The notes under the pieces: model-generated | Databases searched by the model: none | What the model was told of the DNA's origin: nothing | The model's input: the letters and a program-made list of their open reading frames with translations, nothing else | Assembly: GCA_905182565.1 (NCBI GenBank) | Contig: CAJJCB010000020.1 | Location: 1-64,000, forward strand | Reading direction: 5' to 3' | Origin: Acidimicrobiaceae bacterium | GTDB lineage: Bacteria; Actinomycetota; Acidimicrobiia; Acidimicrobiales; Poriferisodalaceae | Length of the DNA stretch: 64,000 nucleotides | Made by a program: the position numbers and the translations under genes | In this document: piece by piece, positions 44,650-53,675 of the stretch | How positions within the stretch are numbered: the stretch's first letter is position 1 | Layout of the letters: each line of letters opens with the position of its first letter

Positions 44650-45500
44650 ACTTTCGCCTTAGGAGTTGACAATCCAGCAATTTCAGAACGTGTTTTGTAG
44701 ATACAACCACCTAGGTCTGTGGCTCCCCCTGTGACGACATACAAGTCGCGCATATCAGACCCGCCAAAACATAAGCTTGTTACCATGGGGTCCGGAATAC
44801 TAATAGAAATATCAGGGGTGCCATCAGGAAGATACCGTTGGACTCTTCCACCTTCCGCCAACGCCACCCAAACGCCACCCTGAATATCAATTGCTAAACC
44901 GTCTGGAACGGCGCCATGCTCTTCAACAAAAGATCGTTTATTCACCACTGAATCCCCTTCAACGTCTGACATCCAGACCCGTCCAGGGATACTGTCTGAG
45001 TGATAGAGAGTCATTCCATCTGGAGAAAAACCGATACCGTTCGTAAGTTGAACTCCGTCATAAATTTGCGTGGCGTCTCCATTTAATTCGAGTCTCCAAA
45101 GCTCACCTGCCTGCCGTTCTTTCGCGTTGCTGAAAGGATCAGAACGCAACGAGCCAACATAGATACGCCCTGCAGCATCAGTATGGAGGTCATTGAACCC
45201 AGGAAACCCTGGATCAAATAGTATTCGCGTATCTCCATCTTTAACTATTTGAATGTTTCGCCCACCAACGACAAGGCCTCCATTCTCATGAAATACCATT
45301 CCACCGACTCCGCGCCGTTTAGGAATGACCACCTCAATTTCACCTGAGGGCTTCCTCAGCCGGACTCCCCCATTTGGAACGTCCGAGAAATACAAATTAT
45401 CATTTTCATCTACACGTGGGCCTTCTATCAAACCCCAACCAGATGAGAGTAACTCTAGATCTGTACTCAACGTTGCCCCTTTTCTATATCTCGACTGCAT
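44646..45500 (-). CDS. SMP-30/gluconolactonase-like protein
   Basis: A 284-residue six-bladed beta-propeller lactonase. The family markers are the metal glutamate in IEGPRVDENDNLYFSDV, TNGIGFSPDGMTLYHSDS, and the C-terminal SLCFGGSDMRDLYVVT repeat. Calcium-dependent members open sugar or other lactones. The start lies 87 bases after the monooxygenase stop, and the gene is coupled by four bases to an alpha/beta-hydrolase, which suggests that a lactone product is opened. No signal peptide is visible. Confidence 0.89.
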   Translation of the reverse strand: MQSRYRKGATLSTDLELLSSGWGLIEGPRVDENDNLYFSDVPNGGVRLRKPSGEIEVVIPKRRGVGGMVFHENGGLVVGGRNIQIVKDGDTRILFDPGFPGFNDLHTDAAGRIYVGSLRSDPFSNAKERQAGELWRLELNGDATQIYDGVQLTNGIGFSPDGMTLYHSDSIPGRVWMSDVEGDSVVNKRSFVEEHGAVPDGLAIDIQGGVWVALAEGGRVQRYLPDGTPDISISIPDPMVTSLCFGGSDMRDLYVVTGGATDLGGCIYKTRSEIAGLSTPKAKV

Positions 45501-45587
45501 TCATATTAATGATCTAAAAAAATCTAGCTAACTCACGAGTAGCGTCTATTTCTTCTTCGAAGACGAACCACTTTTAGCGTTGTTCTC

Positions 45588-47210
45588 TCATCTATTTGCC
45601 ACCAACGTAAAACCATCATAATTTTCGCTCGCTACCTTGTCGCAACGTCTCACGTAACCTGGAAAACCAAGTAATGGCATAAACACGCGCGTTTTCCCAG
45701 GAACATTCGCCCCCAGGTACCAGGAATTACACGATGGGAAAAGCGTTTTGTGAGCTATCGCATTGACATGCTCCACCCAATCAGTTTCTGCCGATACAGT
45801 CGCTTCAATTGTCTTATGAGCTGTTTCGTCCATCCAGGCGATGCAGTCGCTGATCCATTCAACATGTTGCTGGATCGACACAATCATATTCGTTAGAACT
45901 GATGGACTTCCTGGGCCCGAAACCATGAACATATTTGGGAAACCGGGCACGCTAAGGCCAAGATAAGTTCTCGGGCCGGCAGACCACTTATCTCGTATGG
46001 ATAAGTTTGAGCGGCCTCGAATATCAACTTTTAAGATCGACCCAGTCATCGCATCGAAACCAGTAGCAAAAATCAAGACATCAACTTCATAAGCATTGTC
46101 AGCTGTTTTTAAACCTTCGCTGGTCACCCGTTCAATATTGTCTTCCGAAACGTCAACCAAATGAACATTGGGCCGGTTGAAGGTCTCGTAGTAACCGCTA
46201 TCGATAACGAGCCTCTTGCAGCCAATGATATGTTCTGGGCTAAGTTTTCTGGCCATCTCAGGATCGGTTACGATATCTTCAATTTTACTTCGGACGAACT
46301 CAGCTGCGTAAACATTGGCACTTTCATCAAGTATCAAGTCTGCGTACGATCTCATAAAAGAAGTCCCACCGCTTTCCCACCAGCTCTCAAAGCTGGTTGC
46401 ACGGTCTTCCGCTGATGCTTCATGAACTGACTCTTTGCTTTGCGGTAAATTTGCACCCAATGCTGCAGGCATAGCAAAATTTTCGTCTCTAAATTCCTTG
46501 TACCTGTCCTTAGTCTCCCGCACCCTCACCGGATCCAGTTTTTCATTTCGCGCTGGCACCGTGTACTGGGCTGTTCGTTGAAAAACAGTTAGCTCAGCGC
46601 ATTCTCGAGCGATAACTGGTATCGCTTGCACAGCAGATGAGCCAGTTCCAATGATTCCGACGCGTTTTCCAGCTAAATCAACGCCTTCTTTCGGCCATTG
46701 CCCTGTATGCACAACTTCACCACGGAAATCTTCTATGCCATCCATGTCTGGCGTGTTCGTAGAGGAAAGGCAGCCCGTAGCCATAACAAAGAATCTGGCA
46801 GTTACTGACTCACCGCTGTCACTTTCAACCACCCACTTGTCTGTTGTCTCATTAAACACAGCAGATAACACGCGAGTGTTAAAGGAAATATCTTTTCTTA
46901 AGTCAAATCTATCAGCCACATGGTTTGCATATTTAAGAATTTCTGGTTGCCCTGAATACCGTTCTGTCCATTCCCATTCTTGTTGTAACGCTTCGTCAAA
47001 ACTGTAACTGTATTCAAGACTTTCTACGTCGCAACGGGCACCCGGATAGCGGTTCCAATACCAGGTACCACCGACTCCTGAACCAGCCTCAATTACGCGC
47101 ACCTCGTACCCCATCTTACGAAGACGGTGAAGCATGTACATTCCAGCAAACCCCGCGCCAACAACGACAACATCTTTTTCTTGCTCGTCTTGTAAAACTT
47201 TTTGGGCCAT
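45588..47210 (-). CDS. Baeyer-Villiger-type flavin monooxygenase (second copy)
   Basis: A 540-residue class B flavin monooxygenase of the cyclohexanone-monooxygenase group. The FAD motif GAGFAG (17-22), GGTWYWNRYPG (48-58), the canonical fingerprint FRGEVVHTGQWP and the NADPH motif GTGSSA are all intact. Unlike the copy at 23.7 kb it has no N-terminal extension, so the two probably act on different ketones. It likely forms an ester or lactone from a ketone with NADPH and O2. The two genes downstream on the same strand are a lactonase-like protein and a hydrolase. Confidence 0.92.
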   Translation of the reverse strand: MAQKVLQDEQEKDVVVVGAGFAGMYMLHRLRKMGYEVRVIEAGSGVGGTWYWNRYPGARCDVESLEYSYSFDEALQQEWEWTERYSGQPEILKYANHVADRFDLRKDISFNTRVLSAVFNETTDKWVVESDSGESVTARFFVMATGCLSSTNTPDMDGIEDFRGEVVHTGQWPKEGVDLAGKRVGIIGTGSSAVQAIPVIARECAELTVFQRTAQYTVPARNEKLDPVRVRETKDRYKEFRDENFAMPAALGANLPQSKESVHEASAEDRATSFESWWESGGTSFMRSYADLILDESANVYAAEFVRSKIEDIVTDPEMARKLSPEHIIGCKRLVIDSGYYETFNRPNVHLVDVSEDNIERVTSEGLKTADNAYEVDVLIFATGFDAMTGSILKVDIRGRSNLSIRDKWSAGPRTYLGLSVPGFPNMFMVSGPGSPSVLTNMIVSIQQHVEWISDCIAWMDETAHKTIEATVSAETDWVEHVNAIAHKTLFPSCNSWYLGANVPGKTRVFMPLLGFPGYVRRCDKVASENYDGFTLVANR

Positions 47211-47251
47211 GTTGATAAACCATAACCACCGATTCGCTCTTCAGTTCGTTT

Positions 47252-47845
47252 TTATCGAAGTTTCAAGGGAAAGCCAGCCCGTTCAAACAAGTCCTCAATC
47301 ATCCGTAAAGTAAGGCCCCAAACGACTCTTTCAGAATCAATTTGAATACCGGGCCACAACTGATTACCCAACAGCGGGTACGCATATTGAATATGTCGAG
47401 ATGGATCAAATAAATTTTCTACCGGAACCCACACGATGGCAGCTACTTCATGATTCAAGCTTGTAGTGAAATCTTGTTGGTCGTACCAGTACAGATACGG
47501 AGTCACTAATAATTTTTGAGAGCTACCTTTTGGGCCGCCTTCTTGGTCACTTAAACAACCTAAAGTCATTGTTTGATTTAAATCGAATCCTATTTCCTCC
47601 AATGTTTCTCGTCGTGCCGTATCTAATGAGTTTTTATCTTTTAATTCGGTTCTCCCACCAGGGAAGGCCATTTGACCTGACCATGGATCTCCTTCCTTAA
47701 CGGCTCTCTCAATGAACAATACCTCGGGTCCCTTTTCACCTAAACGCAAAACAGCTGCTACCGCCGCAGTCGGTCCCAAATAGTTGTCTTCGCGTCGTTC
47801 ATCGAGAAAAGTTTTCAACATTGAGGGATTGAAGACGCTTTGCAC
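47252..47845 (-). CDS. Nudix hydrolase, CoA pyrophosphatase type
   Basis: A 197-residue Nudix protein. SGQMAFPGGR followed by the Nudix box ending RETLEEIG (E residues bind Mg) shows the NudL/CoA-diphosphatase pattern, in which the usual first glutamate is an aspartate region as here. It would cleave CoA or acyl-CoA into phosphopantetheine and 3',5'-ADP, regulating CoA pools. Its start nearly abuts that of the divergent acyl-CoA dehydrogenase (37 bases between starts), which fits a link to acyl-CoA metabolism. Confidence 0.87.
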   Translation of the reverse strand: MQSVFNPSMLKTFLDERREDNYLGPTAAVAAVLRLGEKGPEVLFIERAVKEGDPWSGQMAFPGGRTELKDKNSLDTARRETLEEIGFDLNQTMTLGCLSDQEGGPKGSSQKLLVTPYLYWYDQQDFTTSLNHEVAAIVWVPVENLFDPSRHIQYAYPLLGNQLWPGIQIDSERVVWGLTLRMIEDLFERAGFPLKLR

Positions 47846-47881
47846 AAGTATTTAGGGTACGTGGGCATCTATGGTCAAGAT

Positions 47882-49039
47882 ATGTCTGGTTTAGAAAAAA
47901 ACGAATTTGATTTATTTCTCACAAAAGTCATTCACTTTCGGGATGAGGCAATTACGCCTCGCGTTCTCGAATGGGAAAACAACAGAGTATTCCCCAGATC
48001 AGTTCTCACACAAGCAGCAACTGAACTCGGACTTCTTGGAATGGAGATAGAAACAAGCTCTGGTGGGCTTGGGCTCACATTCGAACAAAAATTATGTGTG
48101 CTTGACAAGATCTCAGAAACCTCTATGCCCTTCGCTTTCAGCCTGGTCAATACCCACAACGTGGCTGCGCGAATAGCCCGCCAAGGTTCAGACAAGCACA
48201 GAGAATTATTTCTCGATGACCTAATTACAGGTGCTCGATTTGGTTCGACTGCTCTCACAGAACCATCTGCGGGAAGCGATTTTGGTGCGATAAAGACGTT
48301 AGCTACGCGCACTAAGGATGGCTGGCTTCTAAGTGGCGAGAAAGCTTGGATCACAAATGCAGCTGCATCAGATGTGATAATCATTTATGCCCAAACCGAA
48401 AAAGATGCTGGTGCCCGAGGAATAGCATCATTTTTGATTGATGGAACTCAGCAGGGCTTTAGCCGAACTGAGCCTTTCTCTTTGATCGGTGGCCATGCAA
48501 TCGGAACTGGGGGATTTCGTTTAGATAACTATTTCTGTCCAGATGAGGATGTTTTAGCTCCGGCGGGAGAAGGATTTCTGGCAGCACTGTCGAGTATCAA
48601 CGAAGCTCGAACCTACGTCGCCTCGATGTGCTGCTCAATGGTTAGCTTCGCGTTGCGGAAAGCGGTCATATATGCTTCCACACGCAAAACTTTCGGACAC
48701 ACTCTGCTCGAGCACCAAGGTGTCGCTTGGTCTCTCGCTAATGTAGCTAACCAACTCGAGGCTGCATTGTTGCTCACGGAGAAAGCCGTTTCCACAATTT
48801 CTAGTGGTAAGTCTAAGGAAGCTATACTTGCCGCTTCACATGCCAAGAAGTTCACATCCGAGATGATCGAGCCCGCCCTCATAGCTTGCATCCAATCGAT
48901 GGGAGCAGAGGGACTGCGAGAGGAGCATCTGCTAGGCCACCATATGTCAGCCGCCCGGATAGCAAATTATGTGGATGGTTCAACTGAAATACAAACTGAA
49001 CGAATCTCCAAATCTCTTCTCCAAACCTACGGAACTTAG
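47882..49039 (+). CDS. Acyl-CoA dehydrogenase
   Basis: A 385-residue flavoprotein that introduces the 2,3 double bond of acyl-CoA in beta-oxidation. TALTEPSAGSDFGAIKT and WITNAAASDVII are the FAD and substrate segments, GHTLLEHQGVAWSLA and the Gly-rich QSMGAEGLREEHL lie in the C-terminal helical domain. The position of the usual catalytic glutamate (EGT in YEGTxEIQ) is Asp in VDGSTEIQ, a substitution seen in some branches. The ATG at 47882 gives the normal length; a start at 47840 would overlap the divergent Nudix gene. No electron-transfer flavoprotein gene is adjacent. Confidence 0.9.
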   Translation: MSGLEKNEFDLFLTKVIHFRDEAITPRVLEWENNRVFPRSVLTQAATELGLLGMEIETSSGGLGLTFEQKLCVLDKISETSMPFAFSLVNTHNVAARIARQGSDKHRELFLDDLITGARFGSTALTEPSAGSDFGAIKTLATRTKDGWLLSGEKAWITNAAASDVIIIYAQTEKDAGARGIASFLIDGTQQGFSRTEPFSLIGGHAIGTGGFRLDNYFCPDEDVLAPAGEGFLAALSSINEARTYVASMCCSMVSFALRKAVIYASTRKTFGHTLLEHQGVAWSLANVANQLEAALLLTEKAVSTISSGKSKEAILAASHAKKFTSEMIEPALIACIQSMGAEGLREEHLLGHHMSAARIANYVDGSTEIQTERISKSLLQTYGT

Positions 49040-49254
49040 ATTTCAACGGAGCTAAGCAACAAAACGCAAACTATTCAAGAAGATGCGAAGCTTGCAAAAG
49101 AATCGCTAAATCATAGATTTCGTAACCAGAGGGCGCCCTAATTCATTTCGAAAATAATGCGACTCAGACCGAGCTTCGATAATAATATGATTAGGCGCAT
49201 CTGCCTTGTTTCCAAATAGTGCCCATAAGTCCAACTTTCTGCGAGGATGCACGA

Positions 49255-51144
49255 ATGAGCGACCCCAAGCCGGCGACGGAACAATCAGCTTATTTAAACC
49301 AATTAGCTCGGGACAAGCTTTCTTTCGATGACACAGCGGACTTCGCTAGAGCTCATCAAGGGTTTATTACTTCGATATCTGATGGACGGATCGAATCAGA
49401 TGATCGAGTTATTTGGGACACGTCAGCTTACGACTTCCTTAATGAAGACACCCACATTCCAAACTCAGTACATCCAGGTTTATGGAGACAAGCGCAACTC
49501 AACACAATTCATGGTCTTTTTGAAGTCTGCGAAGGCGTCTGGCAAGTTCGAGGCTACGACATTTCAAACTTGACGCTGATAGCAGGTAAAACTGGATGGA
49601 TTCTAGTCGATGTGCTCACTACAGCAGCTACTGCTTCAGCTTGCCTGGCGCTCGCCAATCAAACCCTCGGAGAACGACCAGTTGTCGCTGTTATATACAC
49701 GCACTCTCACGCAGACCACTTTGGAGGGATCAAAGGCGTCACAACTGCTGAAGAAGTAGCGGCTGGAAAAGTAAGGATTATTGCCCCAGAAGGCTTCCTT
49801 ACCGAAGTCGTTAACGAAAACGTGATAGCCGGCCCTGCGATGACGCGCAGAGCGCTCTATCAATTCGGGCTATTCTTACCTCCTGGTGAACGCGGACACA
49901 TCGACAATGGTCTCGGTAAGGCAATACCTTTTTCTCCTTCGGGCCTAATAGCACCAACCGAAACGATCGATTCAACCGGCACTGAGCTAACCGTCGATGG
50001 AGTTCGAATAGTTTTTCAAAACACTCCTGATGCCGAAGCCCCAGCCGAAATGAATTTTTGGTTTCCCGATATGCGGCTCTTATGCATGGCCGAAAACTGC
50101 ACCCATAACATGCACAACCTCTACCCCATTAGAGGAGCACAGACCCGAGATGCCCTAGCTTGGTCGAAATACATTGATGAGGCACTCCACCTCTGGGGTG
50201 ATAGCAGCGACATTTTGTTTGCTACACATCATTGGCCAAGATTCGGCAACCAAGACGTAAAAGAATTCCTTGTTTTGCAACGCGATCTATACCGTTGGAT
50301 CCATGACCAGACAATGCGGCTAGCTAACCTTGGCTCTACTCCAACCGAAATAGCAGAGCAACTGAGCCTTCCTAGTTGTTTCTCTACCGAGTCTCATGTG
50401 CAAGGCTACTACGGCACTCTGTCTCACAACGCTAAATCTGTGTACAACAAATACCTCGGATGGTACGACGGCAACCCAGCAAATTTAAATCCTCATCCTC
50501 CAGAAGAAAGCGGTAGCCGATACGTAGAGTTCATGGGAGGTCCCAAAAAGTTACTGGAACAAGCCCAATCATCGTTTGCATCGGGTGACTATCGCTGGGT
50601 AGCTCAAGTAGTCAATCACTTGGTTTTTGCAGACCCAAATAATAGCGAAGCTCGAAGTCTTCAGGCGGATGCTCTTGAACAGCTGGGTTATCAATCAGAA
50701 TCAGGGACATGGAGAAACGCATACCTATATGGTGCTCAGGAGCTAAGAAATGGTTCTCTGAAAAGCGGAAGTGCCGCAGGCCGTCAGCTAGCGCATGCGA
50801 TGACCGCTGAACAATTATTCGACAGCCTGGGCGTTCGCATCGATGGAGAACACTTAGATGGCCTAGATGAACGGATTAACTGGTACTTCACGGACCTGGA
50901 TGAGAGTCATGTCCTCGGGCTCAAGAATTGCACAATTAATCATTCTTCACACACAACGGAGATTGAGGCAAGCGCGTCAATCAACATTAGTCGCGAGGTA
51001 TTTGCCAACATTTTAGGAGGCATGACATCATTCGAGTCTGAAAGTTCTAGCGGAAATATAACAACCACTGGAAAAATTGAGGTCCTTCAACAACTATTCG
51101 ACTCACTCACAACATTCGAACTTTTTGCAGTTATCGAGCCTTAA
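49255..51144 (+). CDS. Alkyl sulfatase of the SdsA1/BDS1 type
   Basis: A 629-residue metallo-beta-lactamase-fold alkyl sulfatase. THSHADH gives the di-zinc ligands His150, His152, Asp154 and His155; MAENCTHNMHNL and the later TFxTHHWP-like ATHHWPRFG are family markers. A dimerisation segment follows, and a C-terminal SCP2-like domain (about 510-629) would bind the alkyl chain. It releases sulfate from primary alkyl sulfates such as SDS. No signal peptide is visible, unlike the secreted Pseudomonas enzyme, so it may act in the cytosol. The ATG at 49255 has GAGG upstream; a GTG at 49219 is in frame. The stop overlaps the convergent EamA gene by 14 bases. Confidence 0.92.
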   Translation: MSDPKPATEQSAYLNQLARDKLSFDDTADFARAHQGFITSISDGRIESDDRVIWDTSAYDFLNEDTHIPNSVHPGLWRQAQLNTIHGLFEVCEGVWQVRGYDISNLTLIAGKTGWILVDVLTTAATASACLALANQTLGERPVVAVIYTHSHADHFGGIKGVTTAEEVAAGKVRIIAPEGFLTEVVNENVIAGPAMTRRALYQFGLFLPPGERGHIDNGLGKAIPFSPSGLIAPTETIDSTGTELTVDGVRIVFQNTPDAEAPAEMNFWFPDMRLLCMAENCTHNMHNLYPIRGAQTRDALAWSKYIDEALHLWGDSSDILFATHHWPRFGNQDVKEFLVLQRDLYRWIHDQTMRLANLGSTPTEIAEQLSLPSCFSTESHVQGYYGTLSHNAKSVYNKYLGWYDGNPANLNPHPPEESGSRYVEFMGGPKKLLEQAQSSFASGDYRWVAQVVNHLVFADPNNSEARSLQADALEQLGYQSESGTWRNAYLYGAQELRNGSLKSGSAAGRQLAHAMTAEQLFDSLGVRIDGEHLDGLDERINWYFTDLDESHVLGLKNCTINHSSHTTEIEASASINISREVFANILGGMTSFESESSSGNITTTGKIEVLQQLFDSLTTFELFAVIEP

Positions 51145-52105
51145 CTCCACCTGATGCAGGCGTTGCTATAACTGTAGCGACCGCTCCGAGCACTACTAGG
51201 CCTCCAATTCCTTGGGTAATAGTCATAGCTTCATCGTGGATGGGCCAGGCTAAACCGATGGCTACAAGGTGCATAGTTAGCAGATACAAAGAAGATCGCG
51301 CAACCTCCATATGTCCATGCACCCATGTCATCAGGACGTGACCAAAGACGCCAGTTATGAAGGCGACGATTGCCATCCATAGCCAATCGTTTCCACCGAA
51401 CTCAGCCCAATCTTTCCTACCAGCTAACAAAATAACTGGGGGAACTGTCGCCAGAAAAGCCCAAATATTGATTCCTGCCATCCACTCAATCGGGTCAATA
51501 TCAGAGGTGGAGTCCGATCTCGCTTTTCGTGTGAGCACAAAATAGGCGCTGAAGGTGACTAGCGAAAGAGAGCTAAAGATAACTCCCAGCCAAGAACTCC
51601 TGAGTTCGGAACCAGCTCCCAAAATTACTACTACCGAACCAGCGACACCAACCAAAGTAAAGATCAATTGACGTAGCGAAGCACGCTCCCCTAATAGAGG
51701 CACTGAAATCATTAGCAAAAGTGCCGGATTCATTGCGCCTATAACAGCTAGTACCGAAACCGTGGCCTCTTGCAACGTCGCCACTACGAAGATGAGATTA
51801 ATCCCGAAACATATTCCTGGTAACGCCGTCTTTTTGATAACTAAAAGCCTCAGCGAAGACCCTCTTAGCCACAACAAAACTAATAGGAACGGAGCGGACA
51901 GCCCAAACCGAATGCACGTAACAACCAACGGCGGTGCAGTAATTAGTTTGGTAGTCGGTGGACCGACTCCCCATACGATCACTACTACACCAATAGCTAT
52001 AATTGGAAGCCATCGAAAGTTTCGCTCAGGACGCGTTTGAGGGGGGTCTGCGGCTTTAACTTCGAAAACAGAGGGCCTAGAAAAATCTTCGTGGGTTAAG
52101 ACCAC
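51131..52105 (-). CDS. EamA/DMT-family transporter
   Basis: A 324-residue membrane protein with ten hydrophobic helices in two EamA repeats of five (about 33-160 and 180-320). Such drug/metabolite transporters export amino acids or other metabolites; the substrate cannot be told here. The start is GTG with GGAG four bases upstream, inside the 3' end of the second nitroreductase gene (10-base overlap), so it is the last gene of a three-gene run with two nitroreductases. Confidence 0.88.
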   Translation of the reverse strand: MVLTHEDFSRPSVFEVKAADPPQTRPERNFRWLPIIAIGVVVIVWGVGPPTTKLITAPPLVVTCIRFGLSAPFLLVLLWLRGSSLRLLVIKKTALPGICFGINLIFVVATLQEATVSVLAVIGAMNPALLLMISVPLLGERASLRQLIFTLVGVAGSVVVILGAGSELRSSWLGVIFSSLSLVTFSAYFVLTRKARSDSTSDIDPIEWMAGINIWAFLATVPPVILLAGRKDWAEFGGNDWLWMAIVAFITGVFGHVLMTWVHGHMEVARSSLYLLTMHLVAIGLAWPIHDEAMTITQGIGGLVVLGAVATVIATPASGGVKAR

Positions 52106-52749
52106 TCAGCTCCGAACGCATCATCAAACGCCAAGACTTCAGGCGACTGTCGAGTAATAGACCCATGGCCAGATCCAACTGGATAGCCAAGTGGCACAAG
52201 CGCCAGGGTTGCCCAATCATTTGGGATATCTAATGCTTTTTTTACCTTGTCTTCTTCAAGGCAATGCAAGGTAGTCAGCGTGCAACCGAGACCTTCTGTT
52301 CTCGCAGCAAGCATCGCGTTCTGCACAGCTGTATATACAGACCCTCCTCCGACCATGCTTATCCGATCCAATTTCGCGTCCGTGATGGCCATCTGCTTCG
52401 GGTCAGCAACAAACATCAGAATTGCAGGTGCTTCGTGCAAGTGATCAGCTAGATAGTCTCCTGCGCTTCGCGCACGTTGACCCTTTTCACGTTCCGCTGT
52501 CGGAAGCGCATCAAGACGCGCATCATAGCCCTTCGCATACTTGTACCAAGCCGGACGATATATGTCTGCCAGAGCCTGTTTACGATCCGGGGATGACACT
52601 ACGATAACCCGCCATGGCTGCATGTTTCCGCCTGTGGGAGCCCAACAAGCTGCTTGAAGAACTGTTTCCAGCACATCACGCGGAATTGGATCTGCTTTGA
52701 GCCGTCTCACCGCTCTCAAAGTGCTCATCATCTCATAGATATCGTTCAT
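52096..52749 (-). CDS. Nitroreductase family protein (copy A)
   Basis: A 217-residue FMN-dependent nitroreductase-fold protein. RAVRRLKADPI at the start, APTGGNMQPWRVIVV (FMN-binding), AVQNAMLAARTEGLGCTLTTLH and ALVPLGYPVG are the family blocks. It reduces nitro compounds, quinones or similar acceptors with NAD(P)H. The first residues overlap the last codons of the copy-B gene by four bases. The two share the same architecture but differ in detail (for example APTGGN against APSGGN), so they arose from an old duplication. Confidence 0.88.
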   Translation of the reverse strand: MNDIYEMMSTLRAVRRLKADPIPRDVLETVLQAACWAPTGGNMQPWRVIVVSSPDRKQALADIYRPAWYKYAKGYDARLDALPTAEREKGQRARSAGDYLADHLHEAPAILMFVADPKQMAITDAKLDRISMVGGGSVYTAVQNAMLAARTEGLGCTLTTLHCLEEDKVKKALDIPNDWATLALVPLGYPVGSGHGSITRQSPEVLAFDDAFGAEWS

Positions 52750-53396
52750 ACAAATTTCCCCCAGTCGCTGAATGGCATTCTTTCGCTTCTTAGCGTGTTA
52801 ACTTTTTTCGTTTCATCTCGTTTACCGATCGCCATGCCACAAAACAACATTTCGTTGTCAGGAGCTTGCACAAAGTTTTGCACTGCTTTCCAATGATTTG
52901 CCCATGCCTCTTGAGGACATGTATCTAAACCAGCTTCTACGGCAAGCAACATAAACGTTTGCAGAAACATTCCTAGGTCCGACCATTGGGCAGACCCCAT
53001 TTTTCGATCAACGAAACAAAAGAACGCTGCGGGCGCATCAAAGAAATCAAAATTTCTCGCTAGATGGGCGTACCTCGCTGCCTTGTCTTCTCTTCCGACA
53101 CCCATTTTTTCGTACATTGCTTCGCCTAAGGCATACCGATTGGTCCGATATGGCTCATGAAGTCCCTCTGGGTAGACCGGGTACTCCGACTCGCTAGCTT
53201 TTTGGTCTTCCATGAAAGTTCGGAAACGCTCCATCGACTGGCCATTAATTACGTAGATTCTCCAAGGCTGCACGTTTCCGCCTGATGGAGCTCGCGCCGA
53301 AACTTCAAGCAGCTGTTGAATCTCTTCATCACTGACTGGGTCTTGCAAAAAACCTCTTATAGTAGCTCGATGCTGAACTGCTTCACTGACTTTCAC
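52746..53396 (-). CDS. Nitroreductase family protein (copy B)
   Basis: A 216-residue FMN-dependent nitroreductase. RATIRGFLQDPVSDEE, ARAPSGGNVQPWRIYVI and the helix LGMFLQTFMLLAVEAGLDTCPQEAW are the typical FMN and dimer blocks. It is the first gene of the run copy B, copy A, EamA transporter, with a possible control element (an inverted repeat) 41 bases upstream. A pair of different nitroreductases can form a heterodimer or act on successive substrates, but nothing here proves that. Confidence 0.88.
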   Translation of the reverse strand: MKVSEAVQHRATIRGFLQDPVSDEEIQQLLEVSARAPSGGNVQPWRIYVINGQSMERFRTFMEDQKASESEYPVYPEGLHEPYRTNRYALGEAMYEKMGVGREDKAARYAHLARNFDFFDAPAAFFCFVDRKMGSAQWSDLGMFLQTFMLLAVEAGLDTCPQEAWANHWKAVQNFVQAPDNEMLFCGMAIGKRDETKKVNTLRSERMPFSDWGKFV

Positions 53397-53436
53397 GATT
53401 ACCTCTCAAAATCTTGTTCAAACCTTGATTGTGCCG

Positions 53437-53474
53437 GACTTTCACACCAGATGTCTTCTAAACCGGTGAAAGTC
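53437..53474. repeat. Inverted repeat upstream of the nitroreductase run
   Basis: GACTTTCAC (53437-53445) and GTGAAAGTC (53466-53474) are perfect 9-base inverse copies with 20 bases between them, 41 bases upstream of the copy-B nitroreductase start and within the divergent region that also serves the SDR gene at 53.7 kb. It may be a regulator site or an RNA hairpin. The rest of this 279-base gap is AT-rich and shows nothing else I recognise. Confidence 0.45.
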
Positions 53475-53675
53475 TCTAATGTTTAGAAACTTCTTCCTCA
53501 CGAAGAAACCCATTTAACGCCACAGAGACAGTACTTATCTCAATTTTGCGCATTTCGGACAAATTTTCTTCTGTAGATTACGAGCGTAGATTTAGTAACT
53601 GATTCTTCAATAGCTTTCACCATCTAAGTTTTCGTCGCTTTAAACCACTAAAAACTGACCCACATTGGAGTGCGA

